Below, in pieces: positions 1-10,788 of a DNA stretch of 64,000 nt. Origin of the DNA: Paguma larvata (lineage: Eukaryota > Chordata > Mammalia > Carnivora > Viverridae); assembly GCA_030068075.1 (NCBI GenBank), contig CM057828.1:113325699-113389698 (forward strand). Reading direction: 5' to 3'. The notes under the pieces are model-generated. The model made no database searches. It was not told where the DNA came from and saw only the letters and a program-made list of their open reading frames with translations. The first letter of the stretch is position 1; every line of letters starts with the position of its first letter. The position numbers and the translations under genes were made by a program.

Positions 1-165
1 GATTTGGCTACTGTCGAAAATGCTGCTATGAACATTGGGGTACACGTGCCCCTATGCATCAGCACTCGTGTGTCTCTTTGATAGATTCCTAGCAGTGCTA
101 CTGCTGGGTCATAGGGTAGCTCTATTTTCATTTTGAGGAACCTCCACACTGGGAAAAACTACTTT
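1..165 (-). mobile_element. L1 ORF2 3' fragment, antisense
   Basis: Reads in reverse as the end of a carnivore L1 ORF2: the tract around GGGGCACGTGTACCCC and the AGCAGCATTTTCGACAGTAGCC-like block found sense in the other L1 copies at 14815-14860 and 37350-37400. It is cut by the window start. Confidence 0.7.
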
Positions 166-1670
166 TAAAACGCCCAATATGTCAGAGTGATATCAGTATC
201 AGCAATGAATAAGCTATACCTCGTTATGTCCCCTCACCTACAACAAACTGGCATCTATCCATCCACGGACAAAACTGCCTTTGTAGGAGCTGTGGGATCT
301 AGCACCATATACCTAGGGACCTAGGCAAAGTCTTCCCTGCCTGTGCACCAGGTAACAGGCATACATACTCCAGGCTAAGCTGTGGACCTAGCAGTAGCCC
401 ATAAACTGCCTCCAAGCCCCTCCCTCTCAGCCACATCTGGGAGTCCCTAGAAAACAGTGTCTAAGATAATCACCCATGGATGAGAGAGCCTTTTTGGAAA
501 ACCAGGTTTCCAGCAGAGAATTTGCAGCACACCACTGGAGCAAAAATGTCAGGTTTGGACACACCAAAGAGGTAGTCACTAAAGACTGGAGGAGGTGACT
601 GCTACTTCAAATGCAAAGACAGCGATGCAAAATTGCAAGGAATACAAAATAGTAAGGAAATAGGATACTACCAAAGGATCACAATAATCTTTTCGTAATT
701 AATCCAAAACACACAGAGATCTGTAATTTCTTGAAAAGAGAATTCAAAAGAGCACTTTGAAGGAAACTCAATGAGCTACAAGAAAACACGAAAAGCCCAT
801 TCAATAAAATCAGAAAAATACTATATGAATAAAATGAGAGGTTTACAAAGAGCGGGAAATATTAAAAATAACTAAACAAAAATCCTGGAGCTGAAGAGTA
901 TAATGAATGAGATGAAAAAAAGCAAGAGTGATCATTGACAGGAAAATGGATGAAGCAAAAAAAAAAATTCTGTGAATTGAAAGACAAGAACTTTCAAATT
1001 ATCCGATCAGCATAGAACAAAGTGAAAACAAATGAAAAAGACTGAGGAAAGACTGTGTTTACAAGTGAACCGTCCTAAGGCTACTAGCATTTCTCTCCAG
1101 AAACCTTACCAGCCAGGAGAAAGTGGGATCACATATTCAAAGTGCTGAGAAAGACGACTACCAATCAAGAATACTTTACTCAGTAAAATTATCCTTCAGA
1201 AATCAACCAAAAAAGATAAATTTGATACAACACATTAACACAATAAAAAAATTAGATGATCATCCCAATATGTGCAGAAAAAGCATTTGACAAAATTCAA
1301 CATCTTTTTACGATAAAAACTCTCAATGAAGTGGGTATTGGATTATCACACCTAAACATATGAAGTCCAATATGATAAGCCCACAGCTGATATCATATGC
1401 AGTGGTCAAAAACTGAAAGCTTTTACTCTAAGTTCAAGAACAATGCGAAGCTGCCCACTCTTTACCACTCCTATTCAACATGACAACCCAAGTCCTAGCC
1501 AGAGCAGTCAGAAACGAAAAAGAAATAAAAGACATCCAAATCGGAAAGAAAGAAATGAAACTGTCGTCGTTTGCAGATGATATGATCTTTATATAGATAA
1601 TCCTGAAGATAGCACGAAAAGGCTGCTAGAACTAGTAAACACGAAGGATAAAATCAACATAAAGATGCAG

Positions 1671-1855
1671 GGGTGCCTGGGCTTCTGAATTCAGTTAAGA
1701 TCAGATAAGCTTCTAAGCTTCCGAAAGTTAAGCTTCTGTGCTGATAGCTCAGAGCCTAGAGTCTGCTTTGGATTCTGTGTCCTGTCTCTCTCTCTCTCTG
1801 CCCCTCTCCTGCTCAGGCTCTCTCTCTTTCTGTCTCTCTATCAAAAATAAACATT
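1671..1855 (+). mobile_element. Carnivore tRNA-derived SINE, sense, inside the old L1
   Basis: GGGTGCCTGGG head, TCAGAGCCTAGAG core, CT-rich tract and AAATAAACATTAAAAT tail. The duplicated target site AATCAACATAAAG is at 1652-1664 and again at 2110-2122. The second copy lies beyond the next SINE, which shows that SINE came later. Confidence 0.85.
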
Positions 1856-1876
1856 AAAATAAACAGTTTTTAAATT

Positions 1877-2084
1877 TTTTTTAACGTTTATTTATTTTTG
1901 AGAGAGAGAGACAGGGCATGAGCATGGGAGGGGCAGAGAGAGAGGGAGACACAGAATCCGAAGCAGGCTCCAGGCTCTGAGCAGTCAGCACAGAGCCCGA
2001 CACGGGGCTCGAACTCACAGACCATGAGATCATGACCCGAGCCGAAGTCGACTGCTTAACCAACTGAGCCACCCGGGCGTCCCT
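1877..2084 (-). mobile_element. Carnivore SINE, antisense, inserted in the tail of another SINE
   Basis: The antisense head ACTGAGCCACCCGGGCGTCCC lies at its right end. A 21-bp target duplication with one mismatch (1856-1876 and 2085-2105) is made from the A-rich tail of the sense SINE, so this is a nested insertion. Confidence 0.88.
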
Positions 2085-4113
2085 AAAATAAACTGTTTTT
2101 AAATTACACAATCAACATAAAGAAATCACTTGCAGTTCTATATAATAACAATGAAATATAAAGGAAGCATCCCATTTACAAAAACATTAAAAAGAACAAA
2201 GTACTTAGGAATAAATTTGATCAAGGACGTTAAAGATATGTATAGTAAAAACTACACGACTTTGATAAAAGAAATGGCAGACACACAAACAAATGGAATT
2301 TGTTTATGGATTAGAAACATTAATATCATTAAATATCCACATTACTCAAAACCACCTAAGGATTCAATGCAATCCTTGTCAAAATTCACCTGACATTTTT
2401 CTCAGAAATAGGAAAAACAGTCCTCGAATTTGTAAGGAACAAAAAACACCCCAAATAGCCAAAGTGATCCTAAGAAAGGCGGACAAAACTGGAAGCATCA
2501 CACTTCCTGTTTTCGAACTACTACAAAGCTAAAGTAATAGACACCATATTGAACTTGCAAAAACACAAACACAAAGATGAATGAAACAGAATCAAGAACC
2601 CGGAAATAAACCCATGCATAAAGTCAACTAAAATTTGTTAAGAGACTCTAGAATACTCAAAAGAGAAAAGGTAATCTCTTCAAGAAAGGATGTTGAGAAA
2701 ACTGGATATTCACATGCAAAAGAATAAAACCGTACCCCTACCTTACACCACTCCCAAAAACGAACCGAAACTCAAATAAAGGCTTCTATGTAAAACCTTA
2801 AACCATAAAACTCCTAGAAGAAAACATACAAAAGAAGCTCCTTGACCTTAATCTCAACAATGATTTCAGATATGACACCCAAAGTAAAACCAATAAAAGC
2901 GAAAACACTCAATGGAATAAACAATGTTTCTGCACAGCAAAAGAAACAAGCAACAAAACAAAAAGCCAACCTACAGAAAGGATGAAAATATTTGCAAACC
3001 ACAAATATGAAAAACGTCAATATCTAAAATGTAAGGGATTCATGCATTTCAATAGCAAAAAAAATAAAATAAAATAAGACAGTTAAAAACAGGGTAAGGC
3101 ACCTTAACAGACATGTCTCCTCAGAAGATATTCAAATGGCCGATGGGACACAAAAAGGTGCTCAATATCACTATTCATCAGGGAAAAGCAAATCAAAACT
3201 ACCGTGATATATATCACTTGGACCCATTAAAATGCCTATTATCAAAAAGACAATAGATACCGTTGGCAAGGATGTACAGAAAAGGAAATCCTGGTACTGT
3301 TGTGGACTGTACTTTGGTACGGTCACTATGGGGAACAGTCTGGTGGTTTCTCAAAGAACTAAAAATAGAACCTCCATATGTTCCAATAATCTCATTTCTG
3401 GGTATGTATCTTAAAGAAATGAAATCCTGACCTCTGCAGCCCTGTGTGTATTACAGCATTACTTACAATAGTCAAGAAACAACCTAAGCATCCATCAATG
3501 GATCGGTGGATTAGAAAATATGGTATGTATTTACAATGGAATATTTTCAGCGGGAGACAAGAAGGAATTCCTGCCATTTGTGACAACATGAGTGAAACTT
3601 GAGGGCATCATGCTTAGTGAAAATACGTCAGACACAGGAAGACAAATACAGTATGATCTGACTTATAGGTGGAATCTTAAAAAAGACAAATTCACAGACA
3701 CAAAACAGACTGGTGGTTGCCAGGGGTAGGAGGCTGTGAGAAATGGGTAGATATTGGTCACAGGGTACAAACTGTCTTTTACAAGATTAGTAAGTTCTGG
3801 AGATCTAATGTGATTACAGTTAACAATCTTGTATTATATATTTGAAAGCTGCTCAAAGGGTAGATCATCACAATAAAGAAACGATAATTATGTGAGGTGA
3901 TGGAAGCAGTAACACTACTGTGGAAATCATTTTACAACATAAAACTGTATCAAATTAATACAGGTATACTTTACAGATACACAGTAGTATGTTAATTATA
4001 CCTCAATAAATTGGAAAAACTTCAAAAATTCAAAAGTACTCATATGTCATTACATATCATCCCAAGTAGCAATAACCTGATTAGTTATGCTTTTGTTTGA
4101 AAAAAATGATTTG

Positions 4114-4325
4114 TGGGGACTACATGGTTCGGTGCGTTAAGTGGATGAATTGGCTTAGGTTGTGATCTAACGGTTGTGGGCTCAAGGCCACATCAGGCTC
4201 TAAGCTGACAGCCCAGAGCCTGGAGCCTACTTCAGAAACTTTATCTCCCTCTCTCTCTGCCCCAACATACTCTCACTTTGTCTCTCTCTCTCAAATATGA
4301 GTAAACATTCAAAAAAATTTTTTTT
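4114..4325 (+). mobile_element. Carnivore SINE, sense, diverged
   Basis: Degenerate tRNA-like head, GCCCAGAGCCTGGAGCC core, CT tract and A tail. Target duplication AATGATTTG at 4105-4113 and 4326-4334. Confidence 0.75.
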
Positions 4326-4334
4326 AATGATTTG

Positions 4335-5070
4335 GTAACTTCTGTAGATATTTAGCCTAGTATCTAATCCTAATATAAACAACTAGATTTACCAAAAAGA
4401 AAATTATAATTACTTTTTTTGACAAAATGCATGCAAGAGAATATTATTATCACATAACTCCATAAATTTCCAAAAAGAAATAAATTTCCCACAGATTATT
4501 TAGGACTTAAACATGAGCCCCTAGAGCACCAAAAACAAAAACAAAACTAGCAATTATTTTTTCAAAAAATTGTTATACAGGTAACTTTTCTAATTGAAAT
4601 AACATCCAAGAAAAGAAGGATCTTCCTGAAAGCAATTATTAAACAATTCCTCTTGACCCAAACATCAAAAATACTTCTTTAATTATAGAATTGAAATAGC
4701 TTTCATTTTGAACACAGGCAATTGAAGCAAATTTTAAATAGAAAATACCTGACTAAAGTCACCTCAAACTTAGAACAACAACAACCACAAAAACCCTACC
4801 ATGTAGCCATGGTAATAAGTAGTCACCAGAATCAGTTTTAAATGTGCTTATCAATGACCACCAGCCTTACTCACCAACCAATGAATTTCAGCTCCTTCCT
4901 TCTGAGAGAAAGCCAAGATGGGACAAAATCACTCCAATGCACATGCCTCGGAGTGCCAGCCAATCAACAACACTGTTACCCAAATAGCGATGGTGCTTCA
5001 GATGATGATACCATTTAATTCTCTGAAAGTCCCCCAATCCTTAAACTCCACTCTTCCTCACACCCTGTAT
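4335..5070. other. Intron sequence with no recognisable element
   Basis: AT-rich sequence with no family repeat, conserved exon or RNA gene that I can recognise. A short plus-strand ORF begins near 4918 but runs directly into the SINE and is not supported. Confidence 0.4.
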
Positions 5071-5084
5071 AAGAAAAGCAGACT

Positions 5085-5310
5085 GGGGCGCCTGGGTGGC
5101 TCAGTTGGTTGGGCATCTGACTCCAGCTCAGGTCATGATCTCTCATTTCAAGAGTTCAAGCCCCGCGTCAGGCTCTGTGCTCACATCTTGGAGCCCGGAG
5201 CCTGTTTCAGATTCTGTGTCCCCCCCACCCCCCGCTACTCCCTCACTCGCACTCTCTCTCACTCAAAAAAAAAAAAACACTAAAAAAATTTTTTTAAAAA
5301 AAAAAAAAAG
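5085..5310 (+). mobile_element. Carnivore SINE, sense, in the left target duplication of an L1
   Basis: Full-length SINE (GGGGCGCCTGGGTGGCTCAG head, long A tail to 5310) flanked by AAGAAAAGCAGACT at 5071-5084 and 5311-5324. The same word appears a third time at 15374-15386, at the far end of the L1 compound. Confidence 0.92.
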
Positions 5311-5324
5311 AAGAAAAGCAGACT

Positions 5325-8300
5325 GAGAGAGGGTCCACCATGGTGGAGGAGTAGGGTGACCTAGTATTCCTGTGTCTCTCAAACAAAGAAGGAATGAAGC
5401 CAAAGGACTCTCATCCCCAAGAGTCTGGGAGGAAAGAAGTAGGAGTTTACAAGAAAGAAAATGCGAAATCCAGGAAGCACCTAAATAAGTGTTTGAGTGC
5501 AATCTGGGAGAGATAAAATGGACCGCGTGGAGGTACAGAGGGGAGGGAGCCCCTTCTGTGGAAAGACAAAGGGAAGACAAAGAGCAGCTGGGAAAGCTTA
5601 GGACAATTAGTATCTGGACAAGAGAAAAACCTCTGATGCGAACAGACAGCCTATCATCCAGTTCCTAACCACAGGTCTTTTGAAGGGAATTTCCATTTCT
5701 AACAGTGGAACTCTCTTCGCACTGGGGCAGGCAGTGGCAGCCCAGACCGCATCACTGAGAGGTGGGAAGTCACCTCCAGATCAGTGTTACACCAGGGGCG
5801 AAATTTACACAAGGTAAACCAGGGGTAGTGGTGGAGCAAGATTAAAAGCTCAGATAAGCATGGGGCACATGACTGCCCAACAAATCTCAGTGCGCCTGCA
5901 TCCCGGGCAGAGTGAGGACGGACACAAAGGGATGACTTGGGACTCCGGTCCGTGAAGAAGGGACTGGGGGGACACCATTGTTGTCCCCCATACCAAAAAC
6001 ACCAGACCCTAGGATTCCTTCCCCCCTGCTGGCAGTGGAGGCTGGACCTGCCTACACCAAACTACGCCTCTCCTCAAACGAGGGATGCTTTTCTCCAGGA
6101 GCTGAACAGACGCTGAGACACAAGTACTGCAGCACTGCCTGGATGAACTCCAGGTCAATTCTTCTTATTTAGATATATTCTCCCTTTTCTCCTTCTTATC
6201 TCTCTCCCCACCCCTGAGCTGGTTACCCGGGATACTGGCTTGCTTAAACAGACATTAAACCCATTCTCTCAACGCATGTTCTACACCTCCTTCTTTACTT
6301 TCCAACTTCTCTCTCTGGAATAACCAGGCCACATAGTTCATCTGGGTAACTTTATCTTCATTTCTTTTTCCTCACCTCCTTCCTTCTTCTGATTTCTCTC
6401 TCTCTGGATTCAGTCCTTTCAGTCTCTCTACCTGGTGAAAGTTCATTTTCTCTTTCTGCCCGCACCTGTCATTACTCTCTCTGTATATGTTCTTCCATCA
6501 GCACAGCACACACCCAATCCTTAACTTGTAGTTGGTATTGGTATTTCAGGTCATATGCCTTCAGAGTGTCATTCATTATTCTTTCTTCTGTTTTGATCTG
6601 CTTGCCTGTTTTATTTATCAGTACTTTTGTGTCTCCTTGTTTCCTGTTTGTTTGTCTGACTGTTTTCCTTTCCAGGGCTACCTCAGAAAACAAACCAAAA
6701 CACACCTGGTAGAGGACACCAAAGTCACAACAACAGAGAGCAAGTAACATTCTCAAAAAAAAAAAACCCCACCTCTCGATGGCCAGGCCCTCGACAGCAT
6801 ATGAGCCCCCCTTAATATAGCAGTACCTGCAGAGGCAGAGCACAAAACAAGCTTATAAAACTTTTAAGGGGGAGAAAACTAACCAAAATAACAAAATGGA
6901 AAAATTCTCCTCAAAAAAATTACAGGAAGTAGTGACAGTTCAAAAATTGATAAAAACAGATATAAGTAACATAACAGAACACACTGCTTAAGAAAAGCAT
7001 AGAAGACAGCAGAGGGTCCCTCGCTGCAGAGATCAAGGACTTTAAAAATGGTCAGGAGGAATTAAAAAATGCTTAAAATGAGGTGCAAAACAAAATGGAG
7101 GCGGCCACAGAGCACCTGAAGAGGTAGAAGAGAGAATAGGTGAATTAGAAGATAAAATTATGAAAAAGGAGGAAGCAGAGAAAAAGAGAGAGAATCTGAT
7201 TCAGGAACTGGAAAGGAGAATTCGAGAGCTCAGCAAAGCAATCAAACGGAACAATATCTGTATCATAGGAATTCCAGAGGAAGAAGAGAGAAAGGAAGGA
7301 GCTGAAGGGGTAATTGAACAAATCACTGCTGAGAACTTCCCCAATATGGGGAAGGCAATGGGCATTGAAATCCAAGAGGCACAGAGAACTCCCCTCAGAC
7401 GTAACTTGAATACACCTTCTGCAGGACACATCAGAGTGAAACTGGCAATATACAAGGACGGAGAGAGAATTCTGAAAGCAGCTAGGGAAAAACGAGCCTT
7501 AACATACAAAGGTAGCTAGATAAGGATAGTAGCAGACTTATCTACATAAACTTGGCAGGCGAGAAAGGAATGGCAGGAAATCTTCAATGTGATGAACAGG
7601 ACAGATATGCACCCATGAATCCTTTATCTGGCCAGTGTGTCATTCAGAATGGAAGGAGAGATAAAGGTCTTCCCAAAACAACAAAAACTGAAGGAATTCA
7701 TCACGAATAAACCAGCATTGCAAGACAGCCTGGGGGGGGGACTCTATGAAGGAAAGGTCACATGGAATACAAAGTACCAGAGACATCCTTACAAACATGA
7801 AACCTACAGATAACACAGTGTCTCTAAACCCATATTTTTCGATATTAACGCTGAATGTAAATGAACTAAACGCTCCAATTAAAAGATACAGGATAACAAA
7901 AAGGCTTAAAAAACAAGACCCATCTATTTGCTGTGTTCAAGACTCATTTTAGACCTGAGGACGCCTTCAGATTGAAAGTGAGGGGATAGAGAACTATCTA
8001 CCATGCTACTGGAAGTCAGAAGAAAGCTGGAGTGGCCACACTTATATCAGACAAACTAGACTTTAAAGTAAAGGCTGCTACAAGAGATAAAGAAGGGCAC
8101 TATATAATAATAATACTCACAGGGACTATCCAGCAGGAAGAGCTAACAATTATAAATGTCTACATTCCGCCGAATTTGGGGGAACTCAAATTTGTAAAAC
8201 AATTAATTACAAACATCTTATTGATAAAAATGTGCTAATTGCAGGGGCCTTTAATTCTCCACTTACAACACTGGATAGATCAACTAGACAGAGAATCACC

Positions 8301-8632
8301 ATAGAAACAAAGACCCTGAACGACACATTGGAACAGATAGGCCTGACTGACATTTTCAAGGCTCTACATCCATAGCAAAGGAATTTACATTCTTCTCAAA
8401 TACACATGGTACATCTTCCAAGACTGACCACGTACTGGGGCGCAAAGAGCTCTCAATAAATATAAAAGAATTGAGATCATACCGTGCACACTTTCAGATC
8501 ACAATGCTATGAAACTTGAAATCAACCAGAGGAAAAAGTCTGGAAAATCCCGAAAAACATGAAGGCTAAAGAACAACCTAATAAAGAATGAATGGGTCAA
8601 GCAAGCAATTAGAGAAGAAATTTTAAAAAATA
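5325..8632 (+). mobile_element. L1 copy A: 5'UTR, ORF1 and start of ORF2, truncated
   Basis: Starts in a carnivore L1 5'UTR (CCACCATGGTGGAGGAGTAG at 5335) directly after a target duplication. ORF1 coiled-coil and RNA-binding remnants are at about 7000-7690: GELEDKIMKKEEAEKKRENL-like, then IIGIPEEEERKEGAEG. There is an in-frame TAA after VADLST near 7544. ORF2 starts near 7798 ([20 protein letters not shown]) and covers the endonuclease region with stops, ending at about 8632 in the words REEI..NM, where a second 5'UTR begins abruptly. The rest of ORF2 and the 3'UTR are absent from this copy. Confidence 0.85.
5335..5351 (+). promoter_or_regulatory. L1 5'UTR YY1-like box, copy A (decayed)
   Basis: CCACCATGGTGGAGGAG at the start of the L1 5'UTR. 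The equivalent place in L1 5'UTRs holds a YY1 site with core ATGGC. Here the core is changed to ATGGT, so I infer it is weakened. Confidence 0.4.
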
Positions 8633-8646
8633 TGGAGGAGGAGGGG

Positions 8647-8660
8647 CCAACATGGCGGAG
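8647..8660 (+). promoter_or_regulatory. L1 5'UTR YY1-like box, copy B
   Basis: CCAACATGGCGGAG close to the 5' end of the element matches the YY1 core (AANATGGCG). In human L1 such a site fixes the start of transcription. Function here is inferred from position and motif only. Confidence 0.5.
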
Positions 8661-10094
8661 GAGTAGGAGGACCCGCTGCTCTCCGGTGTCTCTTAAACTA
8701 AAAAGGACTAAAACCGAGGGACTCTCAATCCCAGAGATCTGAAGGAAGAAGAGTTGGAGGCTACAGGGAATAGAACGCAAAATCCAGAAAATCCTGGGAG
8801 ATTGAGTGAGTGCAATCTGGGAGAAAGAAAGAGAGTCTCGGAGGTGCGGATGTGGTGAGTGGGCCGCAGGCCCTGGGCCCCTTCCTCCATTGCAAGCTTT
8901 CTTGGGCCCCAAGGCCCATTGCAAAGATTTCTTCACTCCAGAGCCAGAGACACTATTCCAGTCCGAGACACGGAGAGGTGCCACGCCATCACTGGATCGG
9001 TGCTGAGTCAGGGGCACAATGTAAAGAGGGAAAACTGGGCGTACAAGGGGCTCGCAAGCACCCAGCAGGTCGTACTGCCCCTGCAACCCTGACCAAGTCG
9101 AGGACGGATACAGAGGAGTGTTCTGAGACCCCAGGTCCATAAAGAGAGGCTAGGGGGAGCCATTGTGGTCGCACAGGTGCTGAGTCAGAGACTAAATTTA
9201 CGTAAGGTGTGGCGGTCAGAGCGAGTTAAAGGAACTCAGATGAGCGTGCGGATTGCTACCGCCTAGCAAATTGAACTGTGCTGGTAACCTGGATAGAGTT
9301 GAGGACGGAAATGAGGAGTGATCTGAGACTGTGCATCCATGAGGAGTGATCTGACACTGTCGTGGCTGCAAGAACGCCATTGTGGTTGCGCACTCCCACA
9401 AAGCCAAACCCTAGGACTCCACTCCCCAGTGGTGGAGGCGGGACCCGCCTACACCACACCACTCCCCTCCTCATATGGGAGACACCCTTCTGCAGGAGTG
9501 GTTGCTGCGGAAACACAAATATTGCAGCATTGCCTGGATTAATTCTAGGTCAATTCTTCGATTTTAGATATATTCTCCTTCTTCTCCTTCCTATCCCCGC
9601 CATACCTCTAAACAGTCACCTGGGGGTTTTGGCTTGCTTAAACAGACATTTAACCCACTCTCTCAATGCATGTTCTACACTTCCCTCTTTAATTTCCTAT
9701 CTCTCTCAGTGGAACAGTCAGACCACATAGTGCATCTGGGCAACATCTAACTTCATTTCTCTTTCTTCACATCATTCCTTATTTTGATTTCTCTCTTGCA
9801 GGATCAAGTCTTCTAATCTCTCTACCCGGTCAAAGTTCAATTTCTATTTCTCCTCACACCTGTCACTACTCTATGTATGCTCTACCATCAGTAGACCACA
9901 ACCCTATCATTATACTGTAGCTGGTATGTCAAGTCACATGCCTCCAAGAGTGTCGTTCGTTAATCTTTTTTATGTTGTGATTTGTTTGTCTGTATTATTG
10001 GTCAGTACCGTTGTGAGTTTGTGCTTCCTGCTTGTCGGTCTGACCCTTTTCCTTAGGGAGTACTAGGAAGTAAACCAATACACACCTAGCCAAA

Positions 10095-10788
10095 ATGACG
10101 AAATGGAAGAACTCCCCTCAACAGACTGTACAGGAAATAGTGACAGCACAAGAAATGATGAAAGCAGACATAAGCAACTTAACAGAACAAGAATATAGAA
10201 TGATAAACATAAATATACTCACTGGGCTTGAAAACGCATAGAAGAAAGCAGGGGGACCCTAGAGGCAGGGATAAAGGTCCTAAAAAATGGTCTGGAGGAA
10301 TTAACAATGCTTTAAATGAGGTGCAAAAGAAATTGGAGGCGGCCACAGTGAGGATTGAAGAGGAAGAAGAGAGACTAGGGGAATTAGAAGATAAAATTAT
10401 GGAAAAGGAGGAAGCAGAGAAAAAGAGAGAGAAACTGATTCAGGAACAGGAAAGGAGAATTCGAGAGCTGAGCGATGCAATCAAATGGAATAATATCCAT
10501 ATTATAGGAATTCCAGAAAAAGAAGAGAGAGAGAAAGCAGTCGAAGGGAAACTTGAACAAATCATCGCTGAGAACTTCCCCAACATGAAGAAGGAATTGG
10601 GCATTGAAGTCCAAGAGGCAGCGAGAACTCCCCTCAGACGTAACCCGAATAGACCGTCAGCACGACACATCATAGTGAAGCTGGGAAAATACAAAGACAA
10701 AGATAGAATTCTGAAAGCAGCTATGGATAAATGGGCCTTGACTTACAAAGGCAGACACATTAGGGTAGTAGCGGACTTATCTACATAA
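10095..10788 (+). pseudogene. L1 copy B ORF1 remnant
   Basis: Begins [20 protein letters not shown], the usual start of carnivore L1 ORF1p, but reaches a TAG at 10239-10241. After a frameshift the frame 10228-10788 stays open for 186 codons: coiled coil ([20 protein letters not shown]), then the RRM-like part (IHIIGIPEKEEREK), then the C-terminal domain up to [12 protein letters not shown], where a TAA stops it early. ORF1p is an RNA-binding trimer that coats L1 RNA. The premature TAA is shared with copy A. Confidence 0.8.

Larger units (their letters stand above)
166..4015 (+). mobile_element. Old, internally deleted L1 (5'UTR to 3' end)
   Basis: Old L1 sequence, much more diverged than the other copies. 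Bases about 480-880 resemble an old L1 5'UTR and start of ORF1. Bases 1080-1200 resemble the end of ORF1 (CCAGGAGAAAGTGGGATCAC). From about 1240 it jumps to ORF2 reverse transcriptase ([13 protein letters not shown], then SFADDMI near 1570), so the endonuclease part is missing. The 3' half runs through the ORF2 C-terminus (2130-3700) to a weak 3' end near 4010 (CCTCAATAAATTGG). Stops in all frames. Two SINEs are inserted at 1671-2105. Confidence 0.7.

Noticed and set aside
1881..2111. Recurrent small ORFs with the phrase [21 protein letters not shown] (given in part), seen at many places
   Set aside because: Translations of the carnivore SINE. They recur at every SINE on either strand and are not genes.
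5095..5175. tRNA-like sequence (GGTGGCTCAGTTGG ... GTTCAAGCCCC) in each SINE
   Set aside because: The tRNA-related head of the SINE with A and B box remnants. Followed by SINE body and A tail, so not a functional tRNA gene.
8499..9140. 213-codon minus-strand ORF
   Set aside because: Antisense across the GC-richer 5'UTR of L1 copy B and the end of copy A; no protein similarity and it crosses an element junction.
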